DNA of 64,000 nucleotides from Enterobacillus tribolii. GTDB taxonomy: Bacteria; Pseudomonadota; Gammaproteobacteria; Enterobacterales; Enterobacteriaceae. The position numbers and the translations under genes were made by a program. The first letter of the stretch is position 1; each line of letters starts with the position of its first letter. The notes under the pieces were generated by a model that was not told the origin of the DNA, did not search any database, and saw only the letters and a program-made list of their open reading frames with translations. The DNA lies in contig NZ_QRAP01000002.1 of assembly GCF_003363015.1 (NCBI RefSeq), forward strand, positions 124,001 to 188,000, given 5' to 3'. Shown in pieces: positions 1 through 9,146 of the stretch.

Positions 1-269
1 ATCACGTGCTGGAAGGTTATGAGATGTATGATCTCGGCCATTATCCGGCGGTGATCCAGGGGGACGGGGAAATCTATTGCGAGGTTTATCGCATTGATTC
101 GACGATCCTGAGTGAATTGGACGAGCTGAAAAGTAACAGCCGGTTCTATAAGCGTGAGCTGATTTCGACGCCTTACGGCAGCGCATGGATCTATCTCTAC
201 CTTTACCCGGTAGAGGGATACCCGCGTATTGCAAGCGGCGACTGGCTTAAGCGTAAAGACGATGTCTGA
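1..269 (+). CDS. ytfP: YtfP-type gamma-glutamylcyclotransferase fold protein, 3' part
   Basis: Only the last 88 codons are present; the reading frame is open to the left edge (first whole codon at base 3), so the true start lies outside the window. The residues YDLGHYPAV, the EVYRID stretch, the TPYGSAW motif and the closing SGDWL match E. coli YtfP, a small protein of the gamma-glutamylcyclotransferase/AIG2 fold whose substrate is unclear. The N-terminal glycine-rich loop typical of the fold is not in the window, so catalytic competence cannot be judged. It is convergent with ppa, and the two share a terminator. Confidence 0.85.
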   Translation, partial: HVLEGYEMYDLGHYPAVIQGDGEIYCEVYRIDSTILSELDELKSNSRFYKRELISTPYGSAWIYLYLYPVEGYPRIASGDWLKRKDDV

Positions 270-280
270 ATTTGAAAATA

Positions 281-314
281 AAAAAACACCGCCGGTTCAG
301 GGCGGTGTTTTTTT
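281..314. terminator. Bidirectional terminator between ytfP and ppa
   Basis: An A-run, the arm CACCGCC, a 7-base loop, the arm GGCGGTG and a run of eight T. A-run and T-run flank the stem symmetrically, so it can end the convergent ytfP and ppa transcripts. Confidence 0.85.
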
Positions 315-329
315 ATCGGCGGCGGGAAA

Positions 330-860
330 TTATTTTTTCTGCGCGCGCTCGTAAGAAGCCAGGATTTCGGCTTTGGCGGCAGCGGCGTTGTCCCAGCCTT
401 CTACCTTAACCCATTTGCCTTTTTCCAGATCTTTGTAGTGCTCGAAGAAGTGACCGATCTGGGCGCGCAGCAGCTCAGGCAGATCGTTAACGTCTTTGAT
501 GTGATCGTACTCTTTGCTCAGCTTGCTGTGCGGTACGGCAACCAGCTTGGCATCTTCGCCTGCTTCGTCGGTCATTTTCAGTACGCCGACCGGACGGCAG
601 CGGATTACGGAGCCCGGCTGCAGCGGATACGGCGTCGGCACCAGTACGTCAACCGGATCGCCATCCAGGGAAAGGGTGTTGTTGATATAGCCGTAGTTGC
701 ACGGATAGAACATGGCGGTAGACATAAAGCGGTCTACGAACAGGGCACCGGTGGCTTTGTCGACTTCATACTTAATCGGATCGGCGTTAGCCGGAATTTC
801 GATAACAACGTAGATATCTTCCGGCAGTTCTTTACCGGCAGGGACCAGATTCAAGCTCAT
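330..860 (-). CDS. ppa: Inorganic pyrophosphatase
   Basis: 176 residues, the usual length of the E. coli enzyme, which hydrolyses cytosolic pyrophosphate to two phosphates and so pulls biosynthetic reactions forward. Family I signatures are visible: the [12 protein letters not shown] region near residues 21-32 and the metal-binding DGDPVDVLV motif near residues 65-73. It starts with ATG after an AGGAAACC Shine-Dalgarno. Its likely promoter lies inside a palindrome behind fbp (887-917). Transcribed alone, convergent with ytfP. Confidence 0.97.
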   Translation of the reverse strand: MSLNLVPAGKELPEDIYVVIEIPANADPIKYEVDKATGALFVDRFMSTAMFYPCNYGYINNTLSLDGDPVDVLVPTPYPLQPGSVIRCRPVGVLKMTDEAGEDAKLVAVPHSKLSKEYDHIKDVNDLPELLRAQIGHFFEHYKDLEKGKWVKVEGWDNAAAAKAEILASYERAQKK

Positions 861-886
861 GTTGGTTTCCTTTAATCAAACCAGAA

Positions 887-917
887 TGGAGTGACGGCTA
901 TTATAGCCGTCACTCCA
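887..917 (-). promoter_or_regulatory. Palindrome carrying the candidate ppa -10 box
   Basis: A perfect inverted repeat with 14-base arms (TGGAGTGACGGCTA and its complement) and a 3-base centre. Its centre on the minus strand reads TATAAT (899-904), 39 bases before the ppa ATG. A weak -35 TTCAAT lies 17 bases further upstream (922-927). The same hairpin follows fbp, so it could both end fbp transcripts and hold the ppa promoter; no T-run is present. Confidence 0.5.
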
Positions 918-958
918 CAAAATTGAACAGTAGACCTTTGCGTCGCCGGGCGATGAAC

Positions 959-1963
959 TTATTCGTCCGGGAACTCGCGCATGAAGCGTTCAGCCTCTTC
1001 AACCATGGAGTGGGGGCCGACGAAGAACGGCGCCCGCTGATGCAGTTTCTCCGGGATGATGTCCAGAATACGGCGCGCGCCGTCGGAGGCTTTGCCGCCC
1101 GCCTGTTCGGCGAGGAACGCCATCGGGTTGCACTCATAGAGCAGGCGCAGCTTGCCGTGAGGATGGCTGGCGGTGCTGGGGTAAATATAGATTCCCCCCT
1201 TGAGCAGGTTACGGTGGAAATCCGCGACCAGAGAACCGATGTAGCGCGTGGTGTAAGGACGGCTGGTGCTTTCGTCCTGCTCCTGGCAGTACTTGATGTA
1301 CTTTTTCACGCCCAGCGGGAATTTGATGTAATTGCCTTCGTTGATCGAGTACATATTCCCTTTTTCCGGGAAACGGACGCGTTCGTGCGACAGGCAAAAC
1401 ACCCCGAGGGAGGGATCGTAGGTGAAGGCATGAACGCCATAACCGGTGGTGTAAACCAGCATGGTGGACGAACCGTAAACGACGTATCCGGCGGCGACCT
1501 GGCGGTTGCCGGGTTGCAGGAAGTCTTCTTCCGTCACCGGGGTGCCCGTTGGGGTAATGCGGTGATAGATGGAGAAAATGGTGCCGACAGAAACGTTAAC
1601 GTCGATGTTGGAGGAACCGTCCAGCGGGTCCATTAACACCACGTATTTGGCGTGGTTGGCGCGTTCGCCCTCGAAAATGACGATGTCGTCTTCTTCTTCT
1701 GAGGCGATGCCCGCGACTTCGCCTCGGGCTTTAAGCGCGGCCTTCAGCTTTTCGTTGGCGTAGAGGTCCAGTTTCATCTGAACTTCGCCCTGCACGTTTT
1801 CCGCACCGCTGGCGCCCAGGATATCCACTAAGCCCGCTTTGTTAATATCGCGGTGGATAATCTTGGCACCCAGTTTGATAGCTGAAAGAAGCGCGGTTAG
1901 TTCGCCGGTGGCGTGAGGAAAATCTTGCTGCTTTTCGACGATAAACTCGCCTAAAGTTTTCAT
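959..1963 (-). CDS. fbp: Fructose-1,6-bisphosphatase class 1
   Basis: 334 residues against 332 in E. coli. The enzyme dephosphorylates fructose 1,6-bisphosphate in gluconeogenesis. Landmarks are the metal-binding acidic cluster EEEDD near residues 89-93, the [19 protein letters not shown] signature near residues 110-128, and the substrate region with [19 protein letters not shown]. The start ATG is followed by the conserved [12 protein letters not shown]. Monocistronic; ppa follows in the same direction about 100 bases later, separated by a palindrome. Divergent from mpl. Confidence 0.97.
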   Translation of the reverse strand: MKTLGEFIVEKQQDFPHATGELTALLSAIKLGAKIIHRDINKAGLVDILGASGAENVQGEVQMKLDLYANEKLKAALKARGEVAGIASEEEDDIVIFEGERANHAKYVVLMDPLDGSSNIDVNVSVGTIFSIYHRITPTGTPVTEEDFLQPGNRQVAAGYVVYGSSTMLVYTTGYGVHAFTYDPSLGVFCLSHERVRFPEKGNMYSINEGNYIKFPLGVKKYIKYCQEQDESTSRPYTTRYIGSLVADFHRNLLKGGIYIYPSTASHPHGKLRLLYECNPMAFLAEQAGGKASDGARRILDIIPEKLHQRAPFFVGPHSMVEEAERFMREFPDE

Positions 1964-2130
1964 GACACATTCCCTGAATCTGCGAAGGAAGGGCGAATTT
2001 TAACAAATCGCCAACGTTTTCGTAGGCATTTTAGCCAATGTCCTGTGGGATTCCTAGGTAATTCCGTTTCGTATCGGGCCTTCACGGCGTTAGAATGTGA
2101 ACTGACTCGATGCAATCAATTGGAAAAGGT

Positions 2131-3522
2131 ATGCGTATTCATATTCTTGGAATCTGCGGCACATTTATGGGCGGCCTGGCGCTGCTGGCCCGTTCTCTGG
2201 GCCATGAAGTGACGGGTTCCGACGCCAACGTCTACCCACCGATGAGCACGTTGCTGGAGAAAGAGGGCGTGACGCTGATGGAAGGCTATGATCCTTCTCA
2301 TCTCGATCCCGTCCCTGACCTGGTGATCATCGGCAACGCCATGACGCGCGGCAATCCCTGCGTGGAAACGGTGCTGGAGCAGAATATCCCCTATGTTTCA
2401 GGGCCGCAGTGGCTGCATGATGAAGTGCTGCGCCATCGCTGGGTGATTGCCGTAGCGGGAACGCACGGTAAAACCACAACGGCGGGAATGGTTAACTGGA
2501 TCCTGGACGTGTGCGGATACGAACCCGGCTTCGTGATCGGCGGCGTGCCCGGAAACTTTGACGTCTCGGCGCGCCTGGGCAACAGCCCGTTCTTCGTTAT
2601 CGAAGCGGATGAATATGATTGTGCCTTTTTCGATAAACGTTCCAAGTTCATCCATTACTGCCCGCGCACGCTGGTGATGAACAACCTGGAGTTTGACCAC
2701 GCGGACATTTTTGACGATCTGAAGGCCATTCAAAAGCAGTTCCATCATCTGGTGCGTCTGGTGCCGGGAAAAGGGCGCATTATTCTTCCCGCTCACGACG
2801 CGAACCTGAAGCAGGTGATGGCGATGGGCTGCTGGAGCGAGCAAGAATTTGTTGGCGCTGACGACGAGGCAGCCTGGGATGCGGTGAAACTGAATCAGGA
2901 TGCCAGCGAGTTCCGTGTGTTGCTGAACGGTAAAGAAGCCGGCGTGGTGCGCTGGGATCTGGTCGGCGAACATAACATGCATAACGGGCTGATGGCCGTG
3001 GCTGCCGCCCGCCATGTCGGCGTGTTGCCGGAAGATGCCTGCCGTGCGTTAGGCAGCTTTATCAACGCGCGTCGGCGTCTGGAACTGCGTGGCGAGGCGT
3101 TTGGGGTCAGCGTCTATGACGATTTTGCCCACCACCCGACGGCGATTCTGGCAACGCTTGCCGCGTTGCGCGGCAAGGTAGGCGGCACTGCCCGTATTCT
3201 GGCGGTGCTGGAGCCGCGTTCCAATACCATGAAAATGGGGATCTCGAAGAATGACCTGGCGCCGTCGCTGGGGCGTGCGGATGAAGTGTTCCTGTTTCAG
3301 CCCCATCACATCCCCTGGCAGGTTTCCGAGGTTGCGGACGCCTGCGTGCAGCCGGCGCACTGGAGCGCGGACATCGACGTATTAGTGGAGATGATCTGCA
3401 AAACGGCGCAGCCCGGCGATTATATTCTGGTGATGAGCAACGGCGGGTTTGGCGGTATCCACGGTAAGCTGCTGCAGGCTCTGGAAGAGAAGGCGCGCAA
3501 GGCCGAAACCCGGAACGACTGA
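2131..3522 (+). CDS. mpl: UDP-N-acetylmuramate:L-alanyl-gamma-D-glutamyl-meso-diaminopimelate ligase
   Basis: 463 residues. This cytosolic Mur-type ligase attaches recycled murein tripeptide to UDP-MurNAc in cell-wall recycling. Visible are the N-terminal GICGTFMGG nucleotide-binding loop, the ATP-binding AVAGTHGKTTT motif near residue 112, the EADEYD motif, the NNLEFDHADIF stretch and the C-terminal DDFAHHPTAI and EPRSNTMKMG motifs. I chose the second ATG (2131): it is preceded by GGAAAAGG and gives the MRIHILGIC start known for the family. An in-frame ATG at 2110 would add seven residues. Confidence 0.96.
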   Translation: MRIHILGICGTFMGGLALLARSLGHEVTGSDANVYPPMSTLLEKEGVTLMEGYDPSHLDPVPDLVIIGNAMTRGNPCVETVLEQNIPYVSGPQWLHDEVLRHRWVIAVAGTHGKTTTAGMVNWILDVCGYEPGFVIGGVPGNFDVSARLGNSPFFVIEADEYDCAFFDKRSKFIHYCPRTLVMNNLEFDHADIFDDLKAIQKQFHHLVRLVPGKGRIILPAHDANLKQVMAMGCWSEQEFVGADDEAAWDAVKLNQDASEFRVLLNGKEAGVVRWDLVGEHNMHNGLMAVAAARHVGVLPEDACRALGSFINARRRLELRGEAFGVSVYDDFAHHPTAILATLAALRGKVGGTARILAVLEPRSNTMKMGISKNDLAPSLGRADEVFLFQPHHIPWQVSEVADACVQPAHWSADIDVLVEMICKTAQPGDYILVMSNGGFGGIHGKLLQALEEKARKAETRND

Positions 3523-3545
3523 GGCGGACGCCCAGAATGAACGTA

Positions 3546-3570
3546 AACCACGCTCCGGCGTGGTTTTTTA
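3546..3570 (+). terminator. mpl terminator
   Basis: Stem AACCACG/CGTGGTT around CTCCGG followed by TTTTT, 24 bases after the mpl stop codon. Confidence 0.8.
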
Positions 3571-3583
3571 TTGCCCGCGCAGA

Positions 3584-3609
3584 TAAAAAAAGCCTCCGCA
3601 AGCGGAGGC
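3584..3609 (-). terminator. Terminator of the yhcN-type genes
   Basis: Stem GCCTCCGC/GCGGAGGC with a 2-base loop. The A-run on its left side reads as seven T on the minus strand, so it ends leftward transcription from the small periplasmic-protein genes. Confidence 0.8.
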
Positions 3610-3725
3610 AATGGGGTTCGTCGGATAGGACGACGAGGGTAATTATTATTGGCAATTAATTCCGGACACAGGATCACGCCATCTTCTGTTGTGTTGGTAA
3701 TTCAGCTTCAGCCAGCCAGGGGCAA

Positions 3726-3989
3726 TTAACGGTAGATTTCTGCCGTTGCGTGATAGTTGCCGTCAATACGTGCTTCGGTGATGTGATAAGCAGTCGCGCC
3801 CATTTTGTCTGCTTTGGCTGACAGCTCGGCTTTGATGTCGGACGGAGCGCCATCAACGCCGTTTACGGTGATGGTACCCATTGATTGCATGCTTTCTGCC
3901 TGTGAAGAAGACACGGATTCAGCGGCAAAGGCGCCGAAAGACAGCATGGAAAGAACGCTCAGGGTTGCGACGGTAGTTTTGATTGTCAT
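3726..3989 (-). CDS. yhcN: YhcN family (DUF1471) small periplasmic protein
   Basis: 87 residues, the same length as E. coli YhcN. Residues 1-22 form a Sec signal peptide with a hydrophobic core and an AFA cleavage motif before AES. The mature part holds one DUF1471 (YdgH/BhsA/McbA) domain with the usual GTITVNG strand, KADKMGA helix and terminal HATAEIYR strand. Family members are linked to acid, peroxide and surface stress, but the molecular action is not known. A paralogue lies just upstream on the same strand. Confidence 0.85.
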   Translation of the reverse strand: MTIKTTVATLSVLSMLSFGAFAAESVSSSQAESMQSMGTITVNGVDGAPSDIKAELSAKADKMGATAYHITEARIDGNYHATAEIYR

Positions 3990-4014
3990 GATTTTATTCC
4001 TAATTTTGTGTTGT

Positions 4015-4060
4015 CGTAGCCGTAATCGTTAGCCCGCTGTTTTTATGCGTGTCGGCTACG
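4015..4060. repeat. Inverted repeat between the two yhcN-type genes
   Basis: Arms CGTAGCCG and CGGCTACG enclose a 30-base loop. It lies between the stop of the upstream paralogue and the start of the downstream one and may be a weak intergenic terminator or an mRNA-processing hairpin. Confidence 0.35.
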
Positions 4061-4111
4061 GCAGATATTCTGTTATGCGATGTGTCTGGCGGGATTTACG
4101 TCAGGCGAATG

Positions 4112-4375
4112 TTATTTGTAAATTTCAGCGGTAGCGTGGAAGTTACCGTCTTCGCGCAGTTCGATAACGCGGAATGCGCTGGCGCCCATTTTGTCCGCTT
4201 TAGCGGACAGCGCTTCACGGATGTCTGAAGGGGCGGCATTGGTGCCGCTGACGGTCACGGTACCGACAGACTGCAATCGGGCTGCCTGGGCATTGTCGAC
4301 AGGCTGTGCGGCGAATACCCCAAATGATAAAGAAGAAAGAACGACCAGTGTGGCAATAGATGATTTAACTTTCAT
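4112..4375 (-). CDS. Second YhcN family (DUF1471) small periplasmic protein
   Basis: Also 87 residues, with a signal peptide ending AFA-AQP near residue 23. The single DUF1471 domain is recognisable by VGTVTVSG, ALSAKADKMGA and the terminal HATAEIYK. It is clearly paralogous to the next gene: same length, same layout and many shared residues, so a tandem duplication is the simple explanation. It has its own upstream region with a CRP-like site. Function unknown; stress-response surface or periplasmic role inferred from the family. Confidence 0.85.
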   Translation of the reverse strand: MKVKSSIATLVVLSSLSFGVFAAQPVDNAQAARLQSVGTVTVSGTNAAPSDIREALSAKADKMGASAFRVIELREDGNFHATAEIYK

Positions 4376-4414
4376 GATGTTAGCCTCGTAACTCTTTTAT
4401 TATTTACTATGAAG

Positions 4415-4430
4415 TGTGATTCACATCACG
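4415..4430. promoter_or_regulatory. CRP-like binding site
   Basis: TGTGA-N6-TCACG, nine of ten conserved CRP half-site bases, centred about 47 bases before the start codon of the yhcN-type gene at 4375. Suggests cAMP-CRP control; I could not place a matching -10 box with confidence. Confidence 0.5.
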
Positions 4431-4757
4431 AAAAGGAGTATACATCTGCTAACCGTAAAAATTAATAGTGCGCTAATGATTTCTGAGTGCACTTTCTCAT
4501 ATTGATATTACATTGATATATCTTAAAGTTATAAAAACAGCGTATTTATTGCTCCCATTGTGTTAAATTTACGTAAAATCAACATCATAATATCATGTTG
4601 CTAAATGTGCTGTTTTTTAGAGTTTGTCACTTTCAACATAAATCCAAGTGAAATTATTAACCTGTTAATGTGGGTATGGGCGGAGAACCTCACTGTGAAC
4701 TGAGTGAGGAAAATGCGTGTTTGTCGTTAACGCATGCGTTACAGAGATAAAGACGCG

Positions 4758-4785
4758 GGCCGGGTAGCCCGGCCACTCTTATGAG
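4758..4785 (-). terminator. Candidate argR terminator
   Basis: Stem GGCCGGG/CCCGGCC with a 3-base loop, just downstream of the argR stop codon on the minus strand. The following tract (CGCGTCTTTATC) is only weakly T-rich. Confidence 0.55.
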
Positions 4786-4794
4786 GAAAAGGAA

Positions 4795-5265
4795 TTACAG
4801 CTCTTGTTCGAATAAAGAGAGAATGGCTTCATAAAGCTGCTCGACGCTGAAGCCTTTCGCCGGCGTAGTAAAGATAGTGTCGTCACCGGCGATGGTGCCC
4901 AATATGCCTTCTGCCTTACCGAGTGAGTCGAGCAGGCGGGCAATCAGCTGGGCAGCGCCGGGGCTGGTGTGGATGACGATCAGCGAGTCATTATGGTCGA
5001 CGTCGAGCACCAGGTTTTTCAGCGGGCTGCTGGTGGTCGGAACGCCCAGCTCCGCCGGCAGGCAATAAACCATCTCCATTTTGGCGTTGCGTGTCCGGAC
5101 CGCGCCGAACTTGGTCAACATCCGCGATACTTTGGACTGATTGATATTTTCAAAACCTTCATCCTGAAGCGCCTGAACGATCTCTCCCTGAGAACTGAAT
5201 TTCTCTTCTTTGAGCAGGGCCTTGAACGATTTGATCAAATCTTCCTGCTTTGTGTGATTTCGCAT
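4795..5265 (-). CDS. argR: Arginine repressor/activator ArgR
   Basis: 156 residues as in E. coli. The hexameric DNA-binding protein uses L-arginine as co-repressor and controls arginine biosynthesis and catabolism. The N-terminal winged-helix domain contains [26 protein letters not shown]-type residues (about 35-60). The C-terminal arginine-binding and oligomerisation domain contains the [10 protein letters not shown] motif near residue 123. Divergent from mdh. The promoter is overlaid by two ARG boxes, which implies autoregulation. Confidence 0.97.
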   Translation of the reverse strand: MRNHTKQEDLIKSFKALLKEEKFSSQGEIVQALQDEGFENINQSKVSRMLTKFGAVRTRNAKMEMVYCLPAELGVPTTSSPLKNLVLDVDHNDSLIVIHTSPGAAQLIARLLDSLGKAEGILGTIAGDDTIFTTPAKGFSVEQLYEAILSLFEQEL

Positions 5266-5731
5266 GCTTCACCGTAGAAAGTTAGTACAGATAAGTGAAT
5301 ATTATGCATAAAAATGAATTTTTATTCAATTTTGATTGGGTGAAATTTATGCAGTCAAGCTTACTGCAAGGATTAACCTTATGTTTTTCATTGGATTGTA
5401 AAATCTGTAGTAAATGCCTAAGTGAAGCGTGATTGAAAATTGAGTAAATAATTTGTTATTAAAATGATGTTGTTGTGATATGCCATGAGGGTGTAATGTA
5501 ACGGTCGGGTAACTTGCTGTGAACGGTGTTATACGTATGCTGCGTCTGTATCCCTATATCTTTCATGCATAAGCCATTTTTTATTAAAAAGTACGTGCTT
5601 CAGAGCATGGAATTTAGTGCGTTATATCTCAAACTTTGTGTTAACAGATTGTTTTTTAAGGTTTGATGCACTAATGTGCGCGATAACGCATTCACGGCAC
5701 TCACATTTAAAGATAAACAAGGAGTATTAGG
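5266..5731. other. argR-mdh divergent control region
   Basis: 466 bases. The argR-proximal part holds the argR promoter and ARG boxes. The rest is AT-rich and gives an mdh leader ending in an AAGGAG ribosome-binding site. I see no credible gene in it. In E. coli the mdh promoter is under ArcA and CRP control; I could not place those sites securely here. Confidence 0.6.
5295..5330 (-). promoter_or_regulatory. argR promoter overlapped by two ARG boxes
   Basis: On the minus strand -35 TTGAAT (5324-5329) and -10 CATAAT (5301-5306) are 17 bases apart. A perfect ARG box core, TGAATTTTTATTCA (5315-5328), covers the -35. A second, degenerate one, TGCATAATATTCA (minus strand, 5296-5308), covers the -10. 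This is the classic ArgR autorepression layout. Confidence 0.8.
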
Positions 5732-6670
5732 ATGAAAGTTGCTGTTCTCGGCGCCGCAGGCGGTATTGGCCAGGCTCTTGCCCTCCTTCTCAAAACTCAG
5801 CTTCCTGCAGGTTCTGAACTCTCCCTTTATGATATCGCGCCGGTTACGCCGGGGGTTGCCGTTGATCTCAGCCACATCCCTACTGCGGTAAGCATTAAAG
5901 GATTCAGCGGCGATGATGCGCGTCCGGCTCTGGCTGGCGCCGACATCGTGCTGATCTCCGCCGGCGTGGCACGTAAGCCGGGGATGGATCGCTCCGATCT
6001 GTTTAACGTCAACGCTGGTATCGTACGCAATCTGATCGAGCAGGTGGCGTCTACCTGCCCGAAAGCCTGTATCGGCATCATTACCAACCCGGTCAACACT
6101 ACGGTGGCGATTGCGGCGGAAGTGCTGAAGAAGGCTGGCGTTTACGACAAGAACAAACTGTTCGGCATCACCCTGCTGGACGTTATCCGCTCCAACACGT
6201 TTGTTGCCGAGCTGAAGGGTAAGTGCCCGACCGAAGTGGAAGTGCCGGTTATCGGCGGTCACTCCGGCGTTACCATTCTGCCGCTGCTGTCCCAGATCCC
6301 GGGCGTGAGCTTCACCGAGCAGGAAGTGATCGATCTGACCAAGCGTATTCAGAACGCGGGTACTGAAGTGGTTGAAGCGAAAGCCGGCGGAGGCTCTGCA
6401 ACGCTGTCCATGGGACAGGCGGCCGCCCGCTTTGGTTTGTCTCTGGTCCGCGCGATGCAGGGCGAAAGCGGCGTCGTGGAATGTGCCTATGTTGAAGGCG
6501 ACGGCAAATATGCCCGCTTCTTCGCTCAGCCGCTGTTGCTGGGTAAAGACGGTATCGTTGAGCGTAAAGATATCGGCAAACTGAGCGCATTCGAGCAGAG
6601 CGCGCTGGAAGGTATGCTGGACGTACTGCGCAAAGATATCGAGCTGGGCGAGCAGTTCGTTAATAAGTGA
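5732..6670 (+). CDS. mdh: Malate dehydrogenase (NAD)
   Basis: 312 residues, identical in length to the E. coli enzyme of the citric acid cycle, which interconverts malate and oxaloacetate. The N-terminal Rossmann loop GAAGGIGQA (residues 7-15), the substrate-binding [10 protein letters not shown] loop near residue 81, NPVNTT near residue 119 and the catalytic GGHSG around residues 175-179 are all present. An AAGGAG ribosome-binding site precedes the ATG. Single gene with its own terminator. Confidence 0.98.
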   Translation: MKVAVLGAAGGIGQALALLLKTQLPAGSELSLYDIAPVTPGVAVDLSHIPTAVSIKGFSGDDARPALAGADIVLISAGVARKPGMDRSDLFNVNAGIVRNLIEQVASTCPKACIGIITNPVNTTVAIAAEVLKKAGVYDKNKLFGITLLDVIRSNTFVAELKGKCPTEVEVPVIGGHSGVTILPLLSQIPGVSFTEQEVIDLTKRIQNAGTEVVEAKAGGGSATLSMGQAAARFGLSLVRAMQGESGVVECAYVEGDGKYARFFAQPLLLGKDGIVERKDIGKLSAFEQSALEGMLDVLRKDIELGEQFVNK

Positions 6671-6723
6671 TTCCGGCACCGCGGGCGGTTATGCCCGCGA
6701 TATAAGCGTTGAACACTTTACTT

Positions 6724-6752
6724 ACGCCGGACGTTCGTTCCGGCGTTTTTAT
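6724..6752 (+). terminator. mdh terminator
   Basis: Stem ACGCCGGA/TCCGGCGT with a 7-base loop and five T. Its T-run overlaps the last codons of the convergent sfsB gene. Confidence 0.8.
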
Positions 6753-7024
6753 CTCTTTCTTCTGTTACGCATCAGGGCTTTTCGATCGATAAGCCGGCGG
6801 GTGTGCGGATCATAATAGCGGCTGGGCCAGATGAGCGACGGGTGTATGCCGAGCGCATCGGCGATCAGCCATTCTCCCTTCGGCCAGGGGCGTAACAATA
6901 CGTTGGACAGTGTTGAACTGCTCAGGCCGGCTTGTCTGGAAAGCCCTGAGAGCGTCATTTTGCGTTTGTGAAGTGCTGCGATGATATCTGCGGTGTGCCA
7001 ATCCTGCTGTTTTAACTGTTCCAT
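6749..7024 (-). CDS. sfsB: SfsB/Nlp, Ner-like DNA-binding protein
   Basis: 91 residues. The protein belongs to the Ner/Nlp family of small helix-turn-helix regulators, first known from phage Mu. E. coli SfsB (Nlp) affects maltose and sugar-fermentation genes. The segment LSRQAGLSSSTLSNVL near residues 27-42 is the helix-turn-helix, and the family block RPWPKGEWLIADALG follows. The C-terminus (DPHTRRLIDRKALMR) also matches SfsB. In E. coli sfsB lies between ispB and murA; here it still follows ispB but abuts mdh. Confidence 0.9.
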   Translation of the reverse strand: MEQLKQQDWHTADIIAALHKRKMTLSGLSRQAGLSSSTLSNVLLRPWPKGEWLIADALGIHPSLIWPSRYYDPHTRRLIDRKALMRNRRKR

Positions 7025-7189
7025 GCTCCGGTCCCTTCGCTGTATTAAGTCAGTAGGTCATACAAGGCGCTGCCTGCGATTGAGTAGCATGCATAATATG
7101 TTAAAACATTCTTAATATTTCAATTAATTTCTTATTAATACATATTTAACGATGGGGATAGTTTTGGTTTTGCTAAGTGTTCAGGCATT

Positions 7190-7231
7190 AAGAAAGAGAC
7201 GGTGATATTCGTAATGTTCCGTCTCTTTCTT
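7190..7231 (-). terminator. Candidate ispB terminator
   Basis: A 13-base inverted repeat, AAGAAAGAGACGG and its exact complement, around a 16-base loop, starting six bases past the ispB stop. The pyrimidine-rich arm ends CTTTCTT on the minus strand instead of a clean T-run. Confidence 0.6.
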
Positions 7232-7236
7232 AAAAG

Positions 7237-8208
7237 TCAGTGGGAGCGGTGAACGGCCAGATCGGCCAGCCCGATCAGCGCTTCTTTGTGAGGGGAGTCC
7301 GGTAACGCATCCAGAGCACGAATCGCCTTATCCGCTTCTTCTTCGGCCCGTTGGCGCGTGTATCGCAGGGAACCGACTTCATGCATGGTTTCCAGAACAG
7401 GTTCAAGCAGGTGGCGGCCATTGCCCTGCTCGATAGCCTGGCGAATCATCGCCGCCCGCTCCGGCGAGCCGTTACGCATAGCATGCAGCAGGGGAAGAGT
7501 GGGTTTGCCTTCATTAAGATCGTCGCCGGTGTTTTTGCCCAGCGTCTTTCCGTCGGCATCGTAGTCGAGAAGATCGTCGATCAGCTGGAATGCGGTACCC
7601 AGATAACGTCCGTAGTCCTGCAATGCTTTTTCCTGTGCGCCTGTCGCGCCGGCAAGAATTGCGGAAGACTGCGCTGCGGCTTCAAACAGGCGGGCGGTTT
7701 TACTGTAGATAACCCGCATATAGCTCTCTTCCGTGATGTCCGGGTCGTTAACGTTCATCAACTGAAGGACTTCACCTTCGGCGATCACGTTGGTGGCCTC
7801 CGACATCAGCTCCAGCACGCGCAGGGATTGCAGGCTGGTCATCATCTGAAACGAACGTGTATAAATAAAGTCGCCGACCAGCACGCTGGCTGCGTTGCCG
7901 AAGGCGGCGTTGGCCGTTGCCTTACCGCGGCGCATGTCTGATTCATCCACGACGTCGTCGTGCAGGAGCGTCGCGGTATGGATGAACTCAATGAGCGCCG
8001 CGACGGTGATGTGTTTATCTCCCTGATAGCCCAGCGCCCTGGCAGCCAGGACTGCAATCATCGGGCGAATACGCTTTCCGCCGCCGCTGATGATGTAGTA
8101 TCCCAACTGATTAATCAGACTCACGTCGGAATTCAGTTGCCGCAGTATCGCCGCGTTTACGTCCGCCATGTCCTGCGCGGTTAACTCAGTAATTTGTTCT
8201 AGGTTCAT
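7237..8208 (-). CDS. ispB: Octaprenyl diphosphate synthase
   Basis: 323 residues, as in E. coli. This all-trans polyprenyl synthase extends farnesyl diphosphate with isopentenyl units to make the C40 side chain of ubiquinone and menaquinone. Both aspartate-rich motifs are visible: LLHDDVVDESDMRRG (near residue 82) and the second motif in FQLIDDLLDYDADGKTLGK (near residue 208). GGKRIRP near residue 43 binds isopentenyl diphosphate. Divergent from rplU, same arrangement as in E. coli. Confidence 0.97.
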   Translation of the reverse strand: MNLEQITELTAQDMADVNAAILRQLNSDVSLINQLGYYIISGGGKRIRPMIAVLAARALGYQGDKHITVAALIEFIHTATLLHDDVVDESDMRRGKATANAAFGNAASVLVGDFIYTRSFQMMTSLQSLRVLELMSEATNVIAEGEVLQLMNVNDPDITEESYMRVIYSKTARLFEAAAQSSAILAGATGAQEKALQDYGRYLGTAFQLIDDLLDYDADGKTLGKNTGDDLNEGKPTLPLLHAMRNGSPERAAMIRQAIEQGNGRHLLEPVLETMHEVGSLRYTRQRAEEEADKAIRALDALPDSPHKEALIGLADLAVHRSH

Positions 8209-8368
8209 TGTGTAATATCAACTGTGTTCCATATTCCCGCCGGGCGATTGGCCCGCTTACGGGCTACCATAAGCCGTCAACTGTTGTATGATTGTACTTG
8301 AAAAATGAATTAGATAAACGGCGCGAAGAGAACTGTGGTTTTTTTCTTCCTTTCTCCCGATTCTGCCC

Positions 8369-8397
8369 TTGTCATCCGGAGGAATTTTGCGTAGAAT
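8369..8397 (+). promoter_or_regulatory. rplU promoter
   Basis: -35 TTGTCA (8369-8374), a 17-base spacer, and -10 TAGAAT (8392-8397), leaving a leader of about 65 bases before the rplU ATG. Confidence 0.75.
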
Positions 8398-8440
8398 TCG
8401 CGCCCTATTGTGAATATTTTATAGTGCGTATCGGGCATAG

Positions 8441-8782
<342 letters not shown>

Positions 8783-8797
8783 TAGGAGAGCAGATAA

Positions 8798-9055
<258 letters not shown>

Positions 9056-9082
9056 GTTTTTCCTGTCTTAACAGATGCAAGG

Positions 9083-9113
9083 GCCCCGCAATAACGTTGC
9101 GGGGCTTTTTTAT
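9083..9113 (+). terminator. rpmA terminator
   Basis: Stem GCCCCGCA/TGCGGGGC with a 7-base loop and six T. Partial read-through must feed yhbE and obgE unless they have their own promoter. Confidence 0.85.
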
Positions 9114-9146
9114 TATCGGAAAGATTGCATCAGGAAGCGGCATAGC

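Larger units (their letters stand above)
4376..4794. other. AT-rich intergenic region before the yhcN-type pair
   Basis: About 420 bases without a convincing gene. It holds the CRP-like site near the yhcN-type gene and the argR terminator at the far end. The middle is AT-rich with no clear hairpin or ORF. Confidence 0.6.

Noticed and set aside
3674-3856. 60-codon open frame overlapping yhcN
   Set aside because: Out of frame with the clear signal-peptide protein and without homology.
5600-6679. 359-codon open frame antisense to mdh
   Set aside because: Mirror of mdh with no start signal and no homology that I recognise.
6749-7024. sfsB as a prophage remnant
   Set aside because: Although Ner-like, it is a standard chromosomal enterobacterial gene next to ispB; no other phage genes or att repeats are nearby.
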